A stretch of DNA of 64,000 nt, from assembly GCF_900106775.1 (NCBI RefSeq), contig NZ_FNNQ01000014.1:1-64000 (forward strand). Reading direction: 5' to 3'. The position numbers and the translations under genes are program-made. Every line of letters begins with the position of its first letter. Within the stretch, counting starts at the first letter, position 1. The notes beneath the pieces were generated by a model that was given only the letters and a program-made list of their open reading frames with translations, had not been told where the DNA came from and did not search any database. Below, piece by piece: positions 8,153-16,318 of this stretch. Source of the DNA: Marininema mesophilum (GTDB lineage: Bacteria > Bacillota > Bacilli > Thermoactinomycetales > DSM-45169).

Positions 8153-9505
8153 ATGGGCAAATATTTTGGAACGGATGGGGTTCGAGGCGTGGCGAATCGC
8201 GAATTAACCCCAGAGCTTGCATATCAATTAGGCCGTATTGGTGCCTATGTATTGACAAAACATATTGAGCCGACACCTGGGAAAAGACCGAGTGTGCTAG
8301 TTGGTAGAGATACTCGATTATCAGGAGAGATGCTTGAATCGGCTTTAATCGCAGGGATGCTTTCTATTGGAGTGGATGTGGCTCGACTCGGTGTTGTTTC
8401 TACCCCGGGAGTGGCATATTTGACACAGGAAGGGTCTGCTAGTGCTGGAGTGATAATTTCAGCCTCTCATAATCCCTTTGAGGATAATGGAATTAAATTT
8501 TTTGGCGCAGATGGTTTTAAGCTGTCCGATGAGATGGAGGAGGAGATTGAATCTCTTCTTGAGCAGGAAGACCAACTGCCTCGTCCAGTAGGAGCAGATA
8601 TTGGCCGGGTTGAGAATCGACCAAAAGCATATCAAACATATCTTGATCACCTACGTGAAGCGATACAGACAGACTTGTGTGGTATGGATATTGTCGTAGA
8701 CTGCTCCAATGGAGCCGCTTCAAAATTGGCCCCTATCCTACTTAGAGATCTAGGAGCGGATGTGACTGCACTTCACGCGGACCCTGATGGATTAAATATT
8801 AATGTAGATTCTGGTTCTACCCATCCTGAGCGTTTGCAGCAGGAAGTGATACAAAGGCAAGCTCATCTTGGTCTCGCCTTTGATGGCGATGCGGATCGAT
8901 TAATCGCTGTAGATGAGCTAGGTGAGATCGTGGATGGCGATCAGATTCTGTACATCTGTGGAAGCTTTATGCGCGAGATGGATGAACTAAAAGGGGATAC
9001 GATCGTCACTACGGTGATGAGTAATATTGGTTTCTTTAAAGCGACAGAAGCATTGGGGATTCAGAGTGAGAAGACCAAGGTTGGCGACCGTTATGTGATG
9101 GAAGCGATGCGCAAAGGTGGCTTCAACCTTGGGGGAGAACAGTCTGGCCATATTATTTTCCTCGATCATAATACGACAGGAGATGGCATGCTGACGGCCT
9201 TACAGCTTTGTCGTGTGGTGAAAGAGAAAGGGACTACTTTACATCTATTGGCTGAAGAAATGCAAAAGTATCCACAAGTTCTTGTGAATGTACCTGTGAA
9301 GGAGAAGAATGGTTGGGAGAAGAACTCTGCTATTCAGGGGAAAATTGGTGAAGTGGAGCATGCTCTTGGTACAGATGGTCGTGTACTCGTACGACCATCT
9401 GGAACCGAACCATTGATTCGCGTGATGGCAGAAGGCCCGGATGCCAATCAGTTGGATGAATTCGTGAATGGCATCGCGGATGTTATCCGAGTGGAATTGG
9501 CATAA
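8153..9505 (+). CDS. glmM: Phosphoglucosamine mutase
   Basis: 450 aa. Converts glucosamine-6-phosphate to glucosamine-1-phosphate for UDP-GlcNAc and peptidoglycan synthesis. The alpha-D-phosphohexomutase motifs are all present: SASHNP with phosphoserine Ser105, metal-binding DGDADR at 244-249, GGEQSGH sugar-binding loop near 324, and the phosphate-binding RPSGTEPLIRVM near the C-terminus. RBS AAGGAGGAG precedes the ATG. Third gene of the cdaA-cdaR-glmM operon and terminated by a hairpin before the ribozyme-controlled glmS. Confidence 0.96.
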   Translation: MGKYFGTDGVRGVANRELTPELAYQLGRIGAYVLTKHIEPTPGKRPSVLVGRDTRLSGEMLESALIAGMLSIGVDVARLGVVSTPGVAYLTQEGSASAGVIISASHNPFEDNGIKFFGADGFKLSDEMEEEIESLLEQEDQLPRPVGADIGRVENRPKAYQTYLDHLREAIQTDLCGMDIVVDCSNGAASKLAPILLRDLGADVTALHADPDGLNINVDSGSTHPERLQQEVIQRQAHLGLAFDGDADRLIAVDELGEIVDGDQILYICGSFMREMDELKGDTIVTTVMSNIGFFKATEALGIQSEKTKVGDRYVMEAMRKGGFNLGGEQSGHIIFLDHNTTGDGMLTALQLCRVVKEKGTTLHLLAEEMQKYPQVLVNVPVKEKNGWEKNSAIQGKIGEVEHALGTDGRVLVRPSGTEPLIRVMAEGPDANQLDEFVNGIADVIRVELA

Positions 9506-9526
9506 GATAATCATATCAAATGGGAG

Positions 9527-9562
9527 AGGGGGCGGAGGTAAGTCCGCACCCTTCATTCATTT
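9527..9562 (+). terminator. Terminator of the cdaA-cdaR-glmM operon
   Basis: GGGGGCGGA (9528-9536) pairs with TCCGCACCC (9543-9551), with one bulge, and is followed by a T-rich stretch. It separates glmM from the independently transcribed glmS leader. Confidence 0.75.
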
Positions 9563-9580
9563 TTTGACAGTGTAATATTC

Positions 9581-9609
9581 TTTACAAAGCTGAAATATTT
9601 GCATAAGAT
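9581..9609 (+). promoter_or_regulatory. Possible promoter of the glmS leader
   Basis: TTTACA (9581-9586) and TAAGAT (9604-9609) are 17 bp apart, upstream of the ribozyme. A better -35, TTGACA (9564-9569), lies nearby but has no matching -10 at the right distance. The assignment is tentative. Confidence 0.4.
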
Positions 9610-9663
9610 AGGGATATGTTTCTAAGGAGGTGAAGGCAAGAAAAAGAGAGGAATTCAATCGTA

Positions 9664-9812
9664 TCATGTTGTGAAGCGCCAGGACTGCAAAGGCAGTTGA
9701 CGAGGTGGAGGGAAATCGATCCTTCGGCGGATACCTCCCGGCTTTAGCATCGAAGCCGTGGGGCCAATGCACAAATGGGTGGGGTGACCTATCTGACAAA
9801 GGCATTGGCACG
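9664..9812 (+). ncRNA. glmS ribozyme/riboswitch
   Basis: Self-cleaving riboswitch that uses glucosamine-6-phosphate as cofactor to cut the glmS leader and lower GlmS synthesis. Diagnostic blocks are in the right order: AAGCGCCAGGACTGC, CAGTTGACGAGGTGG, ATCG-CTTCGGCGGAT, CTCCCGGCTT, and GGTGACCTATCTGACAAAGG. The expected cleavage is between A9675 and G9676. A closing helix pairs CCAATGC (9764-9770) with GCATTGG (9802-9808). The core closely follows the B. subtilis form. The 3' limit is approximate. Confidence 0.95.
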
Positions 9813-9912
9813 ATGCTATTTGAATGACACAGAAAATGCGTAGATGATAACCGGTAGCGACCCGATTAATCAGACAAAAAGAGGGGGGCGTAGCCGATGA
9901 AGTTTTTTTGTT

Positions 9913-9932
9913 ATTGGGGAGCGCTCCCCAAT
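9913..9932. repeat. Perfect 20-bp palindrome before glmS
   Basis: ATTGGGGAGCGCTCCCCAAT is perfectly self-complementary and lies between the ribozyme and the glmS RBS, 23 bp before the start codon. It could be a protein operator or an RNA stem (GCGC loop). A T7 run precedes it instead of following it, so it is not a simple forward terminator. Confidence 0.7.
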
Positions 9933-9955
9933 GAATCAGGGGGTTTGTGAAATAT

Positions 9956-11788
9956 ATGTGTGGAATCGTTGGCTATATTGGGCCGAAAAACGCTCAAAAT
10001 ATACTAGTTGAAGGTCTTCGGAAATTGGAATACCGTGGATATGATTCTGCGGGGATCGCAGTGATCCAACAAGGTAAGCTAGCTGTAGAAAGGACGAAGG
10101 GGCCCCTTGCTGCTTTAGAAGAAAAGCTAGTGACTCATCCCCTTACAGGGATGATTGGCATGGGTCATACCCGGTGGGCAACCCATGGGAAGCCTTCGGA
10201 TGAAAATTCCCATCCCCATATGGATGCGGAGCATCAGTTTGCGGTAGTTCATAACGGGATCATTGAAAACTATATTGAATTGAAAGAGGAATTGCTAGCA
10301 AAGGGCTATTCCTTCACATCGGAAACAGACACAGAGGTGATCGCCCAACTCTTAAAGGATATGTACGATGGGGATCTCGTCTCTACCGTCCGCAAAGTGA
10401 TTCAGCGGTTAGAAGGAGCCTATGCCCTCGCTATCACTAGTGAGCGTGAGCCAGATAAACTGGTAGCAGTTCGCCTAGCGAGTCCGTTGATTATCGGACT
10501 AGGTAAGGAGGAAAACTTTATCGCCTCGGACATCCCTGCAATACTCGAGCATACTCGGGACGTTTATGTATTAGAGGATGGAGAGATGGCGATTTTAACT
10601 CCAGATACAGTGGAGCTGTCTACTCTTGATGGGAAAACCATACAAAAAGAGATCCTTCATGTCACATGGGATGCTGTAACAGCTGAAAAAGGCGGTTATG
10701 AGCACTTTATGTTGAAGGAAATCCATGAACAACCAAAGGCTATCCGGGATACTCTGGCTGGTCGAATCAAAGAAGGATTGATCGATCTTACCCAGGATCT
10801 GTCTTTCACAGAAGCAGACTTGAAAAAATTTGATCGGGTCCACTTTATCGCCTGTGGAACGGCTTATCATGCAGGATTGATCGGTAAATCCGTTATTGAA
10901 CGGTTGGTTCGGATTCCTGTAGAGGTAGATGTCGCATCCGAGTACCGCTATCGAGATCCGATTATCACCCCGTCCACTCTGGTTGTCGTAGTAAGCCAGT
11001 CCGGCGAGACTGCGGACACTTTAGCCGCACTGCGGGCAGCAAAAAAAGCAGGAGCAAAAACCCTTGGTATCACCAATGTCGTCGGAAGCTCTGTCTCACG
11101 GGAAGCGGATGAGGTACTGATGACTTGGGCCGGTCCTGAGATTGCTGTCGCATCTACAAAGGCGTATACCTCCCAGCTGGTTGCCATTTACCTTTTGGGT
11201 CTCTATATGGCGCGTATACTGGGTACTCGGACAGAAGAAGTTTTGAAAAAATCTACCGAGGCGCTCATTCAGTTGTCCGAACAAGTTGAAGGCCAATTGA
11301 TTGAAGCGAAGACGGATGCTATTCAGTCTTTAGCGAAGGAGATTGCGAAACACGAGGATCTCTTCTTCATCGGGCGTGGCCTCGATTACGCAGTCGTTAT
11401 GGAGGGCTCCTTGAAACTGAAGGAAATCTCGTATATTCACTCGGAAGCCTATGCAGCAGGGGAACTAAAGCATGGTACCCTGGCCTTGATCGAAGAAGGG
11501 ATTCCAGTGATCGCCCTAGCTACCCAGCATGCTGTCATTGAAAAAACCATCTCCAACATCATTGAGGTAAAAGCCCGTGGTGCCCACGTCCTCGGCTTTG
11601 GCCTCGAAGGAGATAGAGAACTGAAGAAATCCGTGGATCGTGTTATTACGATTCCAGATACTCTTCCGTTGTTTACACCGATTCTATCTGTGATCCCGCT
11701 TCAGCTCCTCGCCTACTACACATCAGTGGCGCGTGGGATTAACGTAGATAAACCACGTAACCTTGCGAAGAGTGTAACGGTGGAGTAA
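9956..11788 (+). CDS. glmS: Glutamine--fructose-6-phosphate aminotransferase
   Basis: 610 aa. Makes glucosamine-6-phosphate from fructose-6-phosphate and glutamine, the entry step to amino sugars. The N-terminal glutaminase domain begins MCGIVGYIG, with Cys as N-terminal nucleophile after Met removal; two SIS sugar-isomerase domains follow (CGTAYHAG, SQSGETADT), ending KSVTVE. A frame opens three codons earlier (GTG 9947), but the enzyme needs Cys exposed at the N-terminus, so ATG 9956 is chosen. RBS AGGGGG is at 9938-9943. Controlled by the upstream glmS ribozyme. Confidence 0.96.
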   Translation: MCGIVGYIGPKNAQNILVEGLRKLEYRGYDSAGIAVIQQGKLAVERTKGPLAALEEKLVTHPLTGMIGMGHTRWATHGKPSDENSHPHMDAEHQFAVVHNGIIENYIELKEELLAKGYSFTSETDTEVIAQLLKDMYDGDLVSTVRKVIQRLEGAYALAITSEREPDKLVAVRLASPLIIGLGKEENFIASDIPAILEHTRDVYVLEDGEMAILTPDTVELSTLDGKTIQKEILHVTWDAVTAEKGGYEHFMLKEIHEQPKAIRDTLAGRIKEGLIDLTQDLSFTEADLKKFDRVHFIACGTAYHAGLIGKSVIERLVRIPVEVDVASEYRYRDPIITPSTLVVVVSQSGETADTLAALRAAKKAGAKTLGITNVVGSSVSREADEVLMTWAGPEIAVASTKAYTSQLVAIYLLGLYMARILGTRTEEVLKKSTEALIQLSEQVEGQLIEAKTDAIQSLAKEIAKHEDLFFIGRGLDYAVVMEGSLKLKEISYIHSEAYAAGELKHGTLALIEEGIPVIALATQHAVIEKTISNIIEVKARGAHVLGFGLEGDRELKKSVDRVITIPDTLPLFTPILSVIPLQLLAYYTSVARGINVDKPRNLAKSVTVE

Positions 11789-11860
11789 CGGATAGAAGTA
11801 GCAGGTACCTGTTGTTGAGTGACAATAAAGTTGTTTTATTGAACAATGAAGTTTTTTACT

Positions 11861-11900
11861 AAGGCTGTTATTATGAGATAATCATGATAACAGCCTTTTT
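11861..11900 (+). terminator. Terminator of glmS
   Basis: AAGGCTGTTAT (11861-11871) pairs with ATAACAGCC (11886-11895 region), followed by TTTTT. Confidence 0.85.
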
Positions 11901-11920
11901 CAATATAATGAGGGATTTAT

Positions 11921-12787
11921 ATGCAAGACCAAACAGGATTTCTACTAGATAAATTGAGTTTAGAAGATATTCCGAAACTAATTGATCTTTCATCCTCAGT
12001 TGGTTGGGATTATGATAAGCAAGTAATCAACACGATTATGTCGGTAGGTCATGTATATGGACATAGAACGAAGCAAGGAGATATTATTTCCAGTGCAGCA
12101 ATAATTCCTTATGATAATCAAGTAGCTTCTATTGGGATGGTGATTGTTAATGAAAAATACAGAGGGTATGGATTAGGCCAAGAAATTACTCAACATTGTG
12201 TTAATTCAGTTTCTAAGGAGGTGACAATTATGCTTATTGCCACAAAGGAGGGAGAGTCTCTTTATAAAAGATTAGGGTTCCAAACAGTTACTTGCGTTCA
12301 TAAATTGTTAAGTGATAGCTATACACCTCATTCACCTGTACATGAAAGTTTAGATTACTGTATTCTTCCGTTAGATGATAGCCACTTTAACGAAGTTCTG
12401 GCATTAGATCAATCTGCCGTTGGAGTAAATAGAGGACTTTTTCTAAAAACAAGAATTCGGCAAGCCAAACAAGGGCTAGTTGTCAGAGGGAAGAATGGAA
12501 TTTTATTAGGATATGGCTTAGGAATTGAAGGGCCAGTTAATATGATACTGGGTCCAATTGTAGCAATCAATAAGGATGTAGCATCGTACATCATTCATAA
12601 CCTTGCAAAAGGATATCAAGGAAAAATTAGAATTGATGTACCTGATAAACAACATTCTTTTTTAAAATACCTAGAGCAATGCGGATTCAAAAAAGTAAGT
12701 CGACCTCCTGTAATGATTAAAAACTCAAACCAATTACCTGAAAGAAAAAATTTACTTTATGGCATTGCTGCCCAGATTTTTGGTTAG
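11921..12787 (+). CDS. GNAT N-acetyltransferase, two-domain
   Basis: 288 aa. The first half is a GNAT fold with the acetyl-CoA loop in VNEKYRGYGLGQEITQHC (about 77-94) and the end strand ESLYKRLGFQTV. The second half (about 145-288) has the look of the extra C-terminal GNAT-like domain seen in YitH/HolE-type proteins (LPLDDSHFNEVLALDQSAVGVNR, then RIDVPDKQHSFLKYLEQCGF). Substrate is unknown. AT-rich compared with glmS upstream. Weak RBS (GAGGG). The next GNAT gene follows after 58 bp, so the two may be cotranscribed. Confidence 0.8.
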   Translation: MQDQTGFLLDKLSLEDIPKLIDLSSSVGWDYDKQVINTIMSVGHVYGHRTKQGDIISSAAIIPYDNQVASIGMVIVNEKYRGYGLGQEITQHCVNSVSKEVTIMLIATKEGESLYKRLGFQTVTCVHKLLSDSYTPHSPVHESLDYCILPLDDSHFNEVLALDQSAVGVNRGLFLKTRIRQAKQGLVVRGKNGILLGYGLGIEGPVNMILGPIVAINKDVASYIIHNLAKGYQGKIRIDVPDKQHSFLKYLEQCGFKKVSRPPVMIKNSNQLPERKNLLYGIAAQIFG

Positions 12788-12845
12788 GGAAGTTATTAAC
12801 CGCCCCGCAGGGGTTACATATAAAAGGGTGAAAGGAAGAATCAAT

Positions 12846-13355
12846 TTGATCAACGAAGTGCAAATCACAGAGGTTACATCAATTGACGAGGCACTGATGG
12901 AAGAATTGATGGAGTTGCTAATTGATGTTGTTGACGAAGGGGCTTCAGTGGGCTTTTTACCGCCTTTGAGTAGGGAAGAGGCGAGAAAACACTGGGAAAG
13001 TGTATTAAAACCTGATGCTATTTTGTGGATTGCTAGATTAAATCATAAGGTATGCGGAGCGATTCAAATGCACCTAACCCTAAAGACGAATGGCGTTCAT
13101 AGAGCTGAGGTGGCGAAGTTGATGGTTCATTCCCATCAACGCAGAAAGGGGATTGGAAGAGCTTTAATGACCGCCTTAGAAAGTCGGGCTAAGGTAGAGG
13201 AAAAAAGCCTTCTGGTATTGGATACCCGATCAGGGGATCCGTCCAACATATTATATAAGTCACTCGGATACGTTGAAGTCGGAATCATCCCTGATTACGC
13301 AAAATCGGCTGATGGTAATTTAGAAGAAACGGTATTATATTATAAAAAACTATAA
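12846..13355 (+). CDS. GNAT N-acetyltransferase
   Basis: 169 aa. Single GNAT domain: VAKLMVHSHQRRKGIGRALMTALESRAK carries the acetyl-CoA motif Q/RxxGxG/A, followed by SNILYKSLGYVEVGIIPDYA. The frame is open from 12759, inside the previous gene, but AGGAAG at 12833-12838 with 7-nt spacing selects TTG 12846, and homologous proteins start near the sequence ITEVTSIDEAL. The substrate cannot be told from the sequence. Confidence 0.8.
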   Translation: MINEVQITEVTSIDEALMEELMELLIDVVDEGASVGFLPPLSREEARKHWESVLKPDAILWIARLNHKVCGAIQMHLTLKTNGVHRAEVAKLMVHSHQRRKGIGRALMTALESRAKVEEKSLLVLDTRSGDPSNILYKSLGYVEVGIIPDYAKSADGNLEETVLYYKKL

Positions 13356-13510
13356 ATTATGTTGCTGCAGCAGTAAAACTACCAAGAGATTGGGGCGCAT
13401 GTGAATTCTGTCATGCTCTCTGTGGGGTTCAAGGATGAACGTTTTGCTTTGTGGTTCAAAAGGATTTCTATACGGAAGTGAATCCCGTGTACGGAGATCA
13501 CTTGTTGGTT

Positions 13511-13555
13511 TATAAATAATCCCCACCTAGCGAGAATAGGTGGGGATTATTTATA
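13511..13555. terminator. Long hairpin, probable bidirectional terminator
   Basis: A perfect 19-bp stem (13511-13529 with 13537-13555, core AATCCCCACCTA/TAGGTGGGGATT) has a 7-nt loop. It lies between two convergent transcription units: the GNAT pair on + and the orphan cassette on -. Neither side has a separate T run beyond the AT-rich stem base. Confidence 0.7.
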
Positions 13556-13583
13556 ATTACACCGAAAATATTTTGATAATCAG

Positions 13584-15182
13584 TTAGCCAACGTTAACTT
13601 CGCCGTCAAAATTAATTGGACAATCCCCGCCCCCAAAGGTGAAACTCAACTGGTTAGTCAGAAGCATACCGCCTACGATTTGTGCAGCGTCCTCTGGCTT
13701 CATATCTGGAGTAGCATGATTGACATCTTGCGCAACCACCAAATACTTCCATCTACCCATGGGTTCATCGGTAGAAAAGTACCCGACGCCAGTATAGGTT
13801 CCGTCATTGGCCTCTTCATCCTTAGCAAGGCCATTGTCTTGCAAAACTATACTACGCCATTCCCCAGACGGTCCTACGAAAAAGCACTGTACGAAAAGCT
13901 GATTACCAACAAATAGATTGTTATTGGCGTTATAAAATTGTGCTTTAATAATAAATGGCTCGTCAGGATGAACCGTATTCGGTGCGTTAATGTCATAGCT
14001 GGACAGGATATGGATATTCGCATTAGTCTCCGTATCTTTATGCTCGTATATTCCTTCCGTGGTGTCGCGTTGATACTGCCAATCAGCCTTTACCTTAAAT
14101 GCCTTGCCGGGCACAATTTCTTCTGGATAAGAGAAACTCAAATCTAGCGTTTCGGCTAACGTTAGTTCTGTTCCAGTGGCAGGTGCAGTGTGGTCCTGAC
14201 CTTTACGGAAGGGATCACGGGCATCGCTCGCACCAGCTATAGTTGCAACAGTCGCAGCAGCTGCCACCAAGCCGGCAGCTATTTTACTGTCACCACCATT
14301 TTGGGCTGCTGGCGTACAGCACTCCCCTCCGCTATTACTAGGTAGATCATGTGTACCACCTCCACCTGCTGTAAGGTCACCTGAACCATCTACAGCTTCT
14401 GCTATTGCAGCCGCTACAAGCAGAACAAACGCTACGATAGCAAGAACAACTTTCCACCACGGATCTTGGAACGGTAGGTCTCCATATTGCCCCTTATAGG
14501 CTGGCGTCGGTTGAACCTGAGCTTTGATTTTCCCAATTAGTAATTGTCGTGCACATAATGAAAAGTGTGGATTATTTGTGACCCTAACACCTTTACATAG
14601 ATAATTCAGCAGATTGTTAGACTGACAGTCGCAAGATTGAAGTTCTCCAACAACATTAAGAACATCAAGCAGGGGTTTCCGGTCACTGTAACAAGCGATA
14701 TCTATTTTTTTATTTGAACATGTTATGTCTTGTGGACCAATCATTTCTTTAAAAGCCACATCGAATACTGCTTCTGGTGTGGTTACTGAAAACGAAAGGT
14801 TACTTGGATTAAAGTTCATCTTCGTCACAAAAATCTTTTTGATTATCCGCTGATGTCCGCTGGCTGTTACCACAATAAAGCTCACCATGTGTTTGCCGGG
14901 CGCCGCTGCACTAAAATCAGCTTCCCAGCTAAAGAGATGAGAAACTTCTGAATCAGCGTAAGCAATGTCATGGGTGTGTGCTGTTATCACAATACCTGGA
15001 TCTGAAATGCTCTCAATATAAACTTGTACCTGATTAACTGCTATACCGCTGTTTATAAGATGAATGTTAATTATTTGTTTTCCCAGAGAAACTTCAAAAA
15101 TTCCATCTGGCGTCATCAAGCCAGTGATTGGTTCTGAAGCAAATGGTCGATTAGGAATTGCAAATTGTAACATAGTAATCAC
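13584..15182 (-). CDS. Unrecognised membrane protein with Ig-like regions
   Basis: 532 aa, no family recognised. The N-terminal 145 residues look beta-rich (Ig/CARDB-like). A Cys-rich stretch follows (C155, C164, C184, C186, C196, C210). One clear membrane helix lies at about 243-263 (WKVVLAIVAFVLLVAAAIAE), then a Gly-rich segment with CC at 288-289, and an Ala-rich hydrophobic segment at 301-317. The C-terminal third (about 340-525) is again beta-rich, with DNGLAKDEEANDGTYTGVGY resembling 'choice-of-anchor X' type domains. There is no signal peptide. RBS AAAGGAGTGATT. Only 20 bp separate it from the upstream 272 aa gene, so the two are one operon. Confidence 0.75.
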   Translation of the reverse strand: MITMLQFAIPNRPFASEPITGLMTPDGIFEVSLGKQIINIHLINSGIAVNQVQVYIESISDPGIVITAHTHDIAYADSEVSHLFSWEADFSAAAPGKHMVSFIVVTASGHQRIIKKIFVTKMNFNPSNLSFSVTTPEAVFDVAFKEMIGPQDITCSNKKIDIACYSDRKPLLDVLNVVGELQSCDCQSNNLLNYLCKGVRVTNNPHFSLCARQLLIGKIKAQVQPTPAYKGQYGDLPFQDPWWKVVLAIVAFVLLVAAAIAEAVDGSGDLTAGGGGTHDLPSNSGGECCTPAAQNGGDSKIAAGLVAAAATVATIAGASDARDPFRKGQDHTAPATGTELTLAETLDLSFSYPEEIVPGKAFKVKADWQYQRDTTEGIYEHKDTETNANIHILSSYDINAPNTVHPDEPFIIKAQFYNANNNLFVGNQLFVQCFFVGPSGEWRSIVLQDNGLAKDEEANDGTYTGVGYFSTDEPMGRWKYLVVAQDVNHATPDMKPEDAAQIVGGMLLTNQLSFTFGGGDCPINFDGEVNVG

Positions 15183-15202
15183 TCCTTTCTCATCATCTCC
15201 TA

Positions 15203-16021
15203 CTATTGCTCATTACCTTGAAAAACCAAAATACTCAGCCCACCGATTTCTTGCTCTTCTGCTTTTTGCACAACATGAAGAAGTGCTATCTCGCCCTCGA
15301 GCACCCCTACAACCGATAAGCCAACTGTGGCACCCGGACCAATTTCAACTTTAGAGGTAGGTTGCGCTTTATTACTATCATCTTTGTCCGGGCAAGATTC
15401 AGTTACAAATCCCGCTTGAACAATTGTACCTTCGCCGTGATGTGGTATGTCGTGACCAAGATGTGGTAGCAACGGTTTAATCTCCTTAAGATGACCAACC
15501 CGAGAGGTAATGCGATATGTTTGTGCCAGTCTTGAAGGATTATGTAATTCGAATCTCAGTGTAAAATGCGCGTTTCCCTTCCTCAACCTGAGCACGGTTA
15601 GGTTACGCTGTGCAACATGACGGTCGGTTGTAACATTGAAGGTTAAGCCAGCTTGTAATGGATCATAGGGATGAGATGCTTCTACCATGACGCATTCATG
15701 TCCATTATTAACGAAACTCGGATTCCATGGGCTCAAGCACAATACCTCGCGTGTCTCGCTACCAGCAAGTGATACATATGCTTTACCAATAAAATTGGCT
15801 GTTTTCCGGTTGAATCCAACGGCCGGATTGGCCCAATAAAAGCGTACATTGGCGTTCTGAATAGCATCTTTACCGTTGTTGTGAACACGTGCCCATATAT
15901 AACACGGTTGCCCAACGATTGGTTGTCCAGGCGTACCGAGAGGATCATCTCCTGATACAGTCCAAATATCGGGACTCAGGTACCAGGGGGATCCGTCCTG
16001 AATCTCTAACTTTACATCCAT
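15203..16021 (-). CDS. Unrecognised beta-rich (CARDB-like) protein
   Basis: 272 aa, no signal peptide or membrane helix. The N-terminal half contains ARVHNNGKDAIQNANVRFYW, a pattern typical of CARDB-like adhesion or Ig-type folds, preceded by SPDIWTVSGDDPLGTPGQPI. The rest is beta-rich, with a second module around RFELHNPSRLAQTYRI. RBS AAGGAGG precedes the ATG. It is the first gene of the minus-strand pair with the 532 aa membrane protein. Function unknown; an adhesin-like or scaffolding role is only a guess from the fold. Confidence 0.75.
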   Translation of the reverse strand: MDVKLEIQDGSPWYLSPDIWTVSGDDPLGTPGQPIVGQPCYIWARVHNNGKDAIQNANVRFYWANPAVGFNRKTANFIGKAYVSLAGSETREVLCLSPWNPSFVNNGHECVMVEASHPYDPLQAGLTFNVTTDRHVAQRNLTVLRLRKGNAHFTLRFELHNPSRLAQTYRITSRVGHLKEIKPLLPHLGHDIPHHGEGTIVQAGFVTESCPDKDDSNKAQPTSKVEIGPGATVGLSVVGVLEGEIALLHVVQKAEEQEIGGLSILVFQGNEQ

Positions 16022-16318
16022 ATATCGTTCCTCCTTGTTGTTAACTATGTCCTATCCTCATGTGCGCCATGCAATATTTTGTCCATGAATATCTCATAAA
16101 CGAATGGAAAAGGGTTGCATAATTCACTCATAGTAATGTATATTTATTCAATATTAGTTTCGAGAAACCACTGGAATGGAATGGTGAAATGATAATGTCG
16201 ATACTTTCTTTCGCATCATGTTGGAAGGTATGTTCTGAAGAACGGGCTTTGAAACATGCGATAGAAAAAGAGTGACAAAAGGACGTTAAAAACGCAGGAC
16301 TTAAGGAGGCTGACTTCA

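Noticed and set aside
13356..13510. Possible tail of a decayed gene (FYTEVNPVYGDHLLVYK before a stop)
   Set aside because: The open stretch is only about 25 codons, with a stop just upstream and no recognised family; too little to call.
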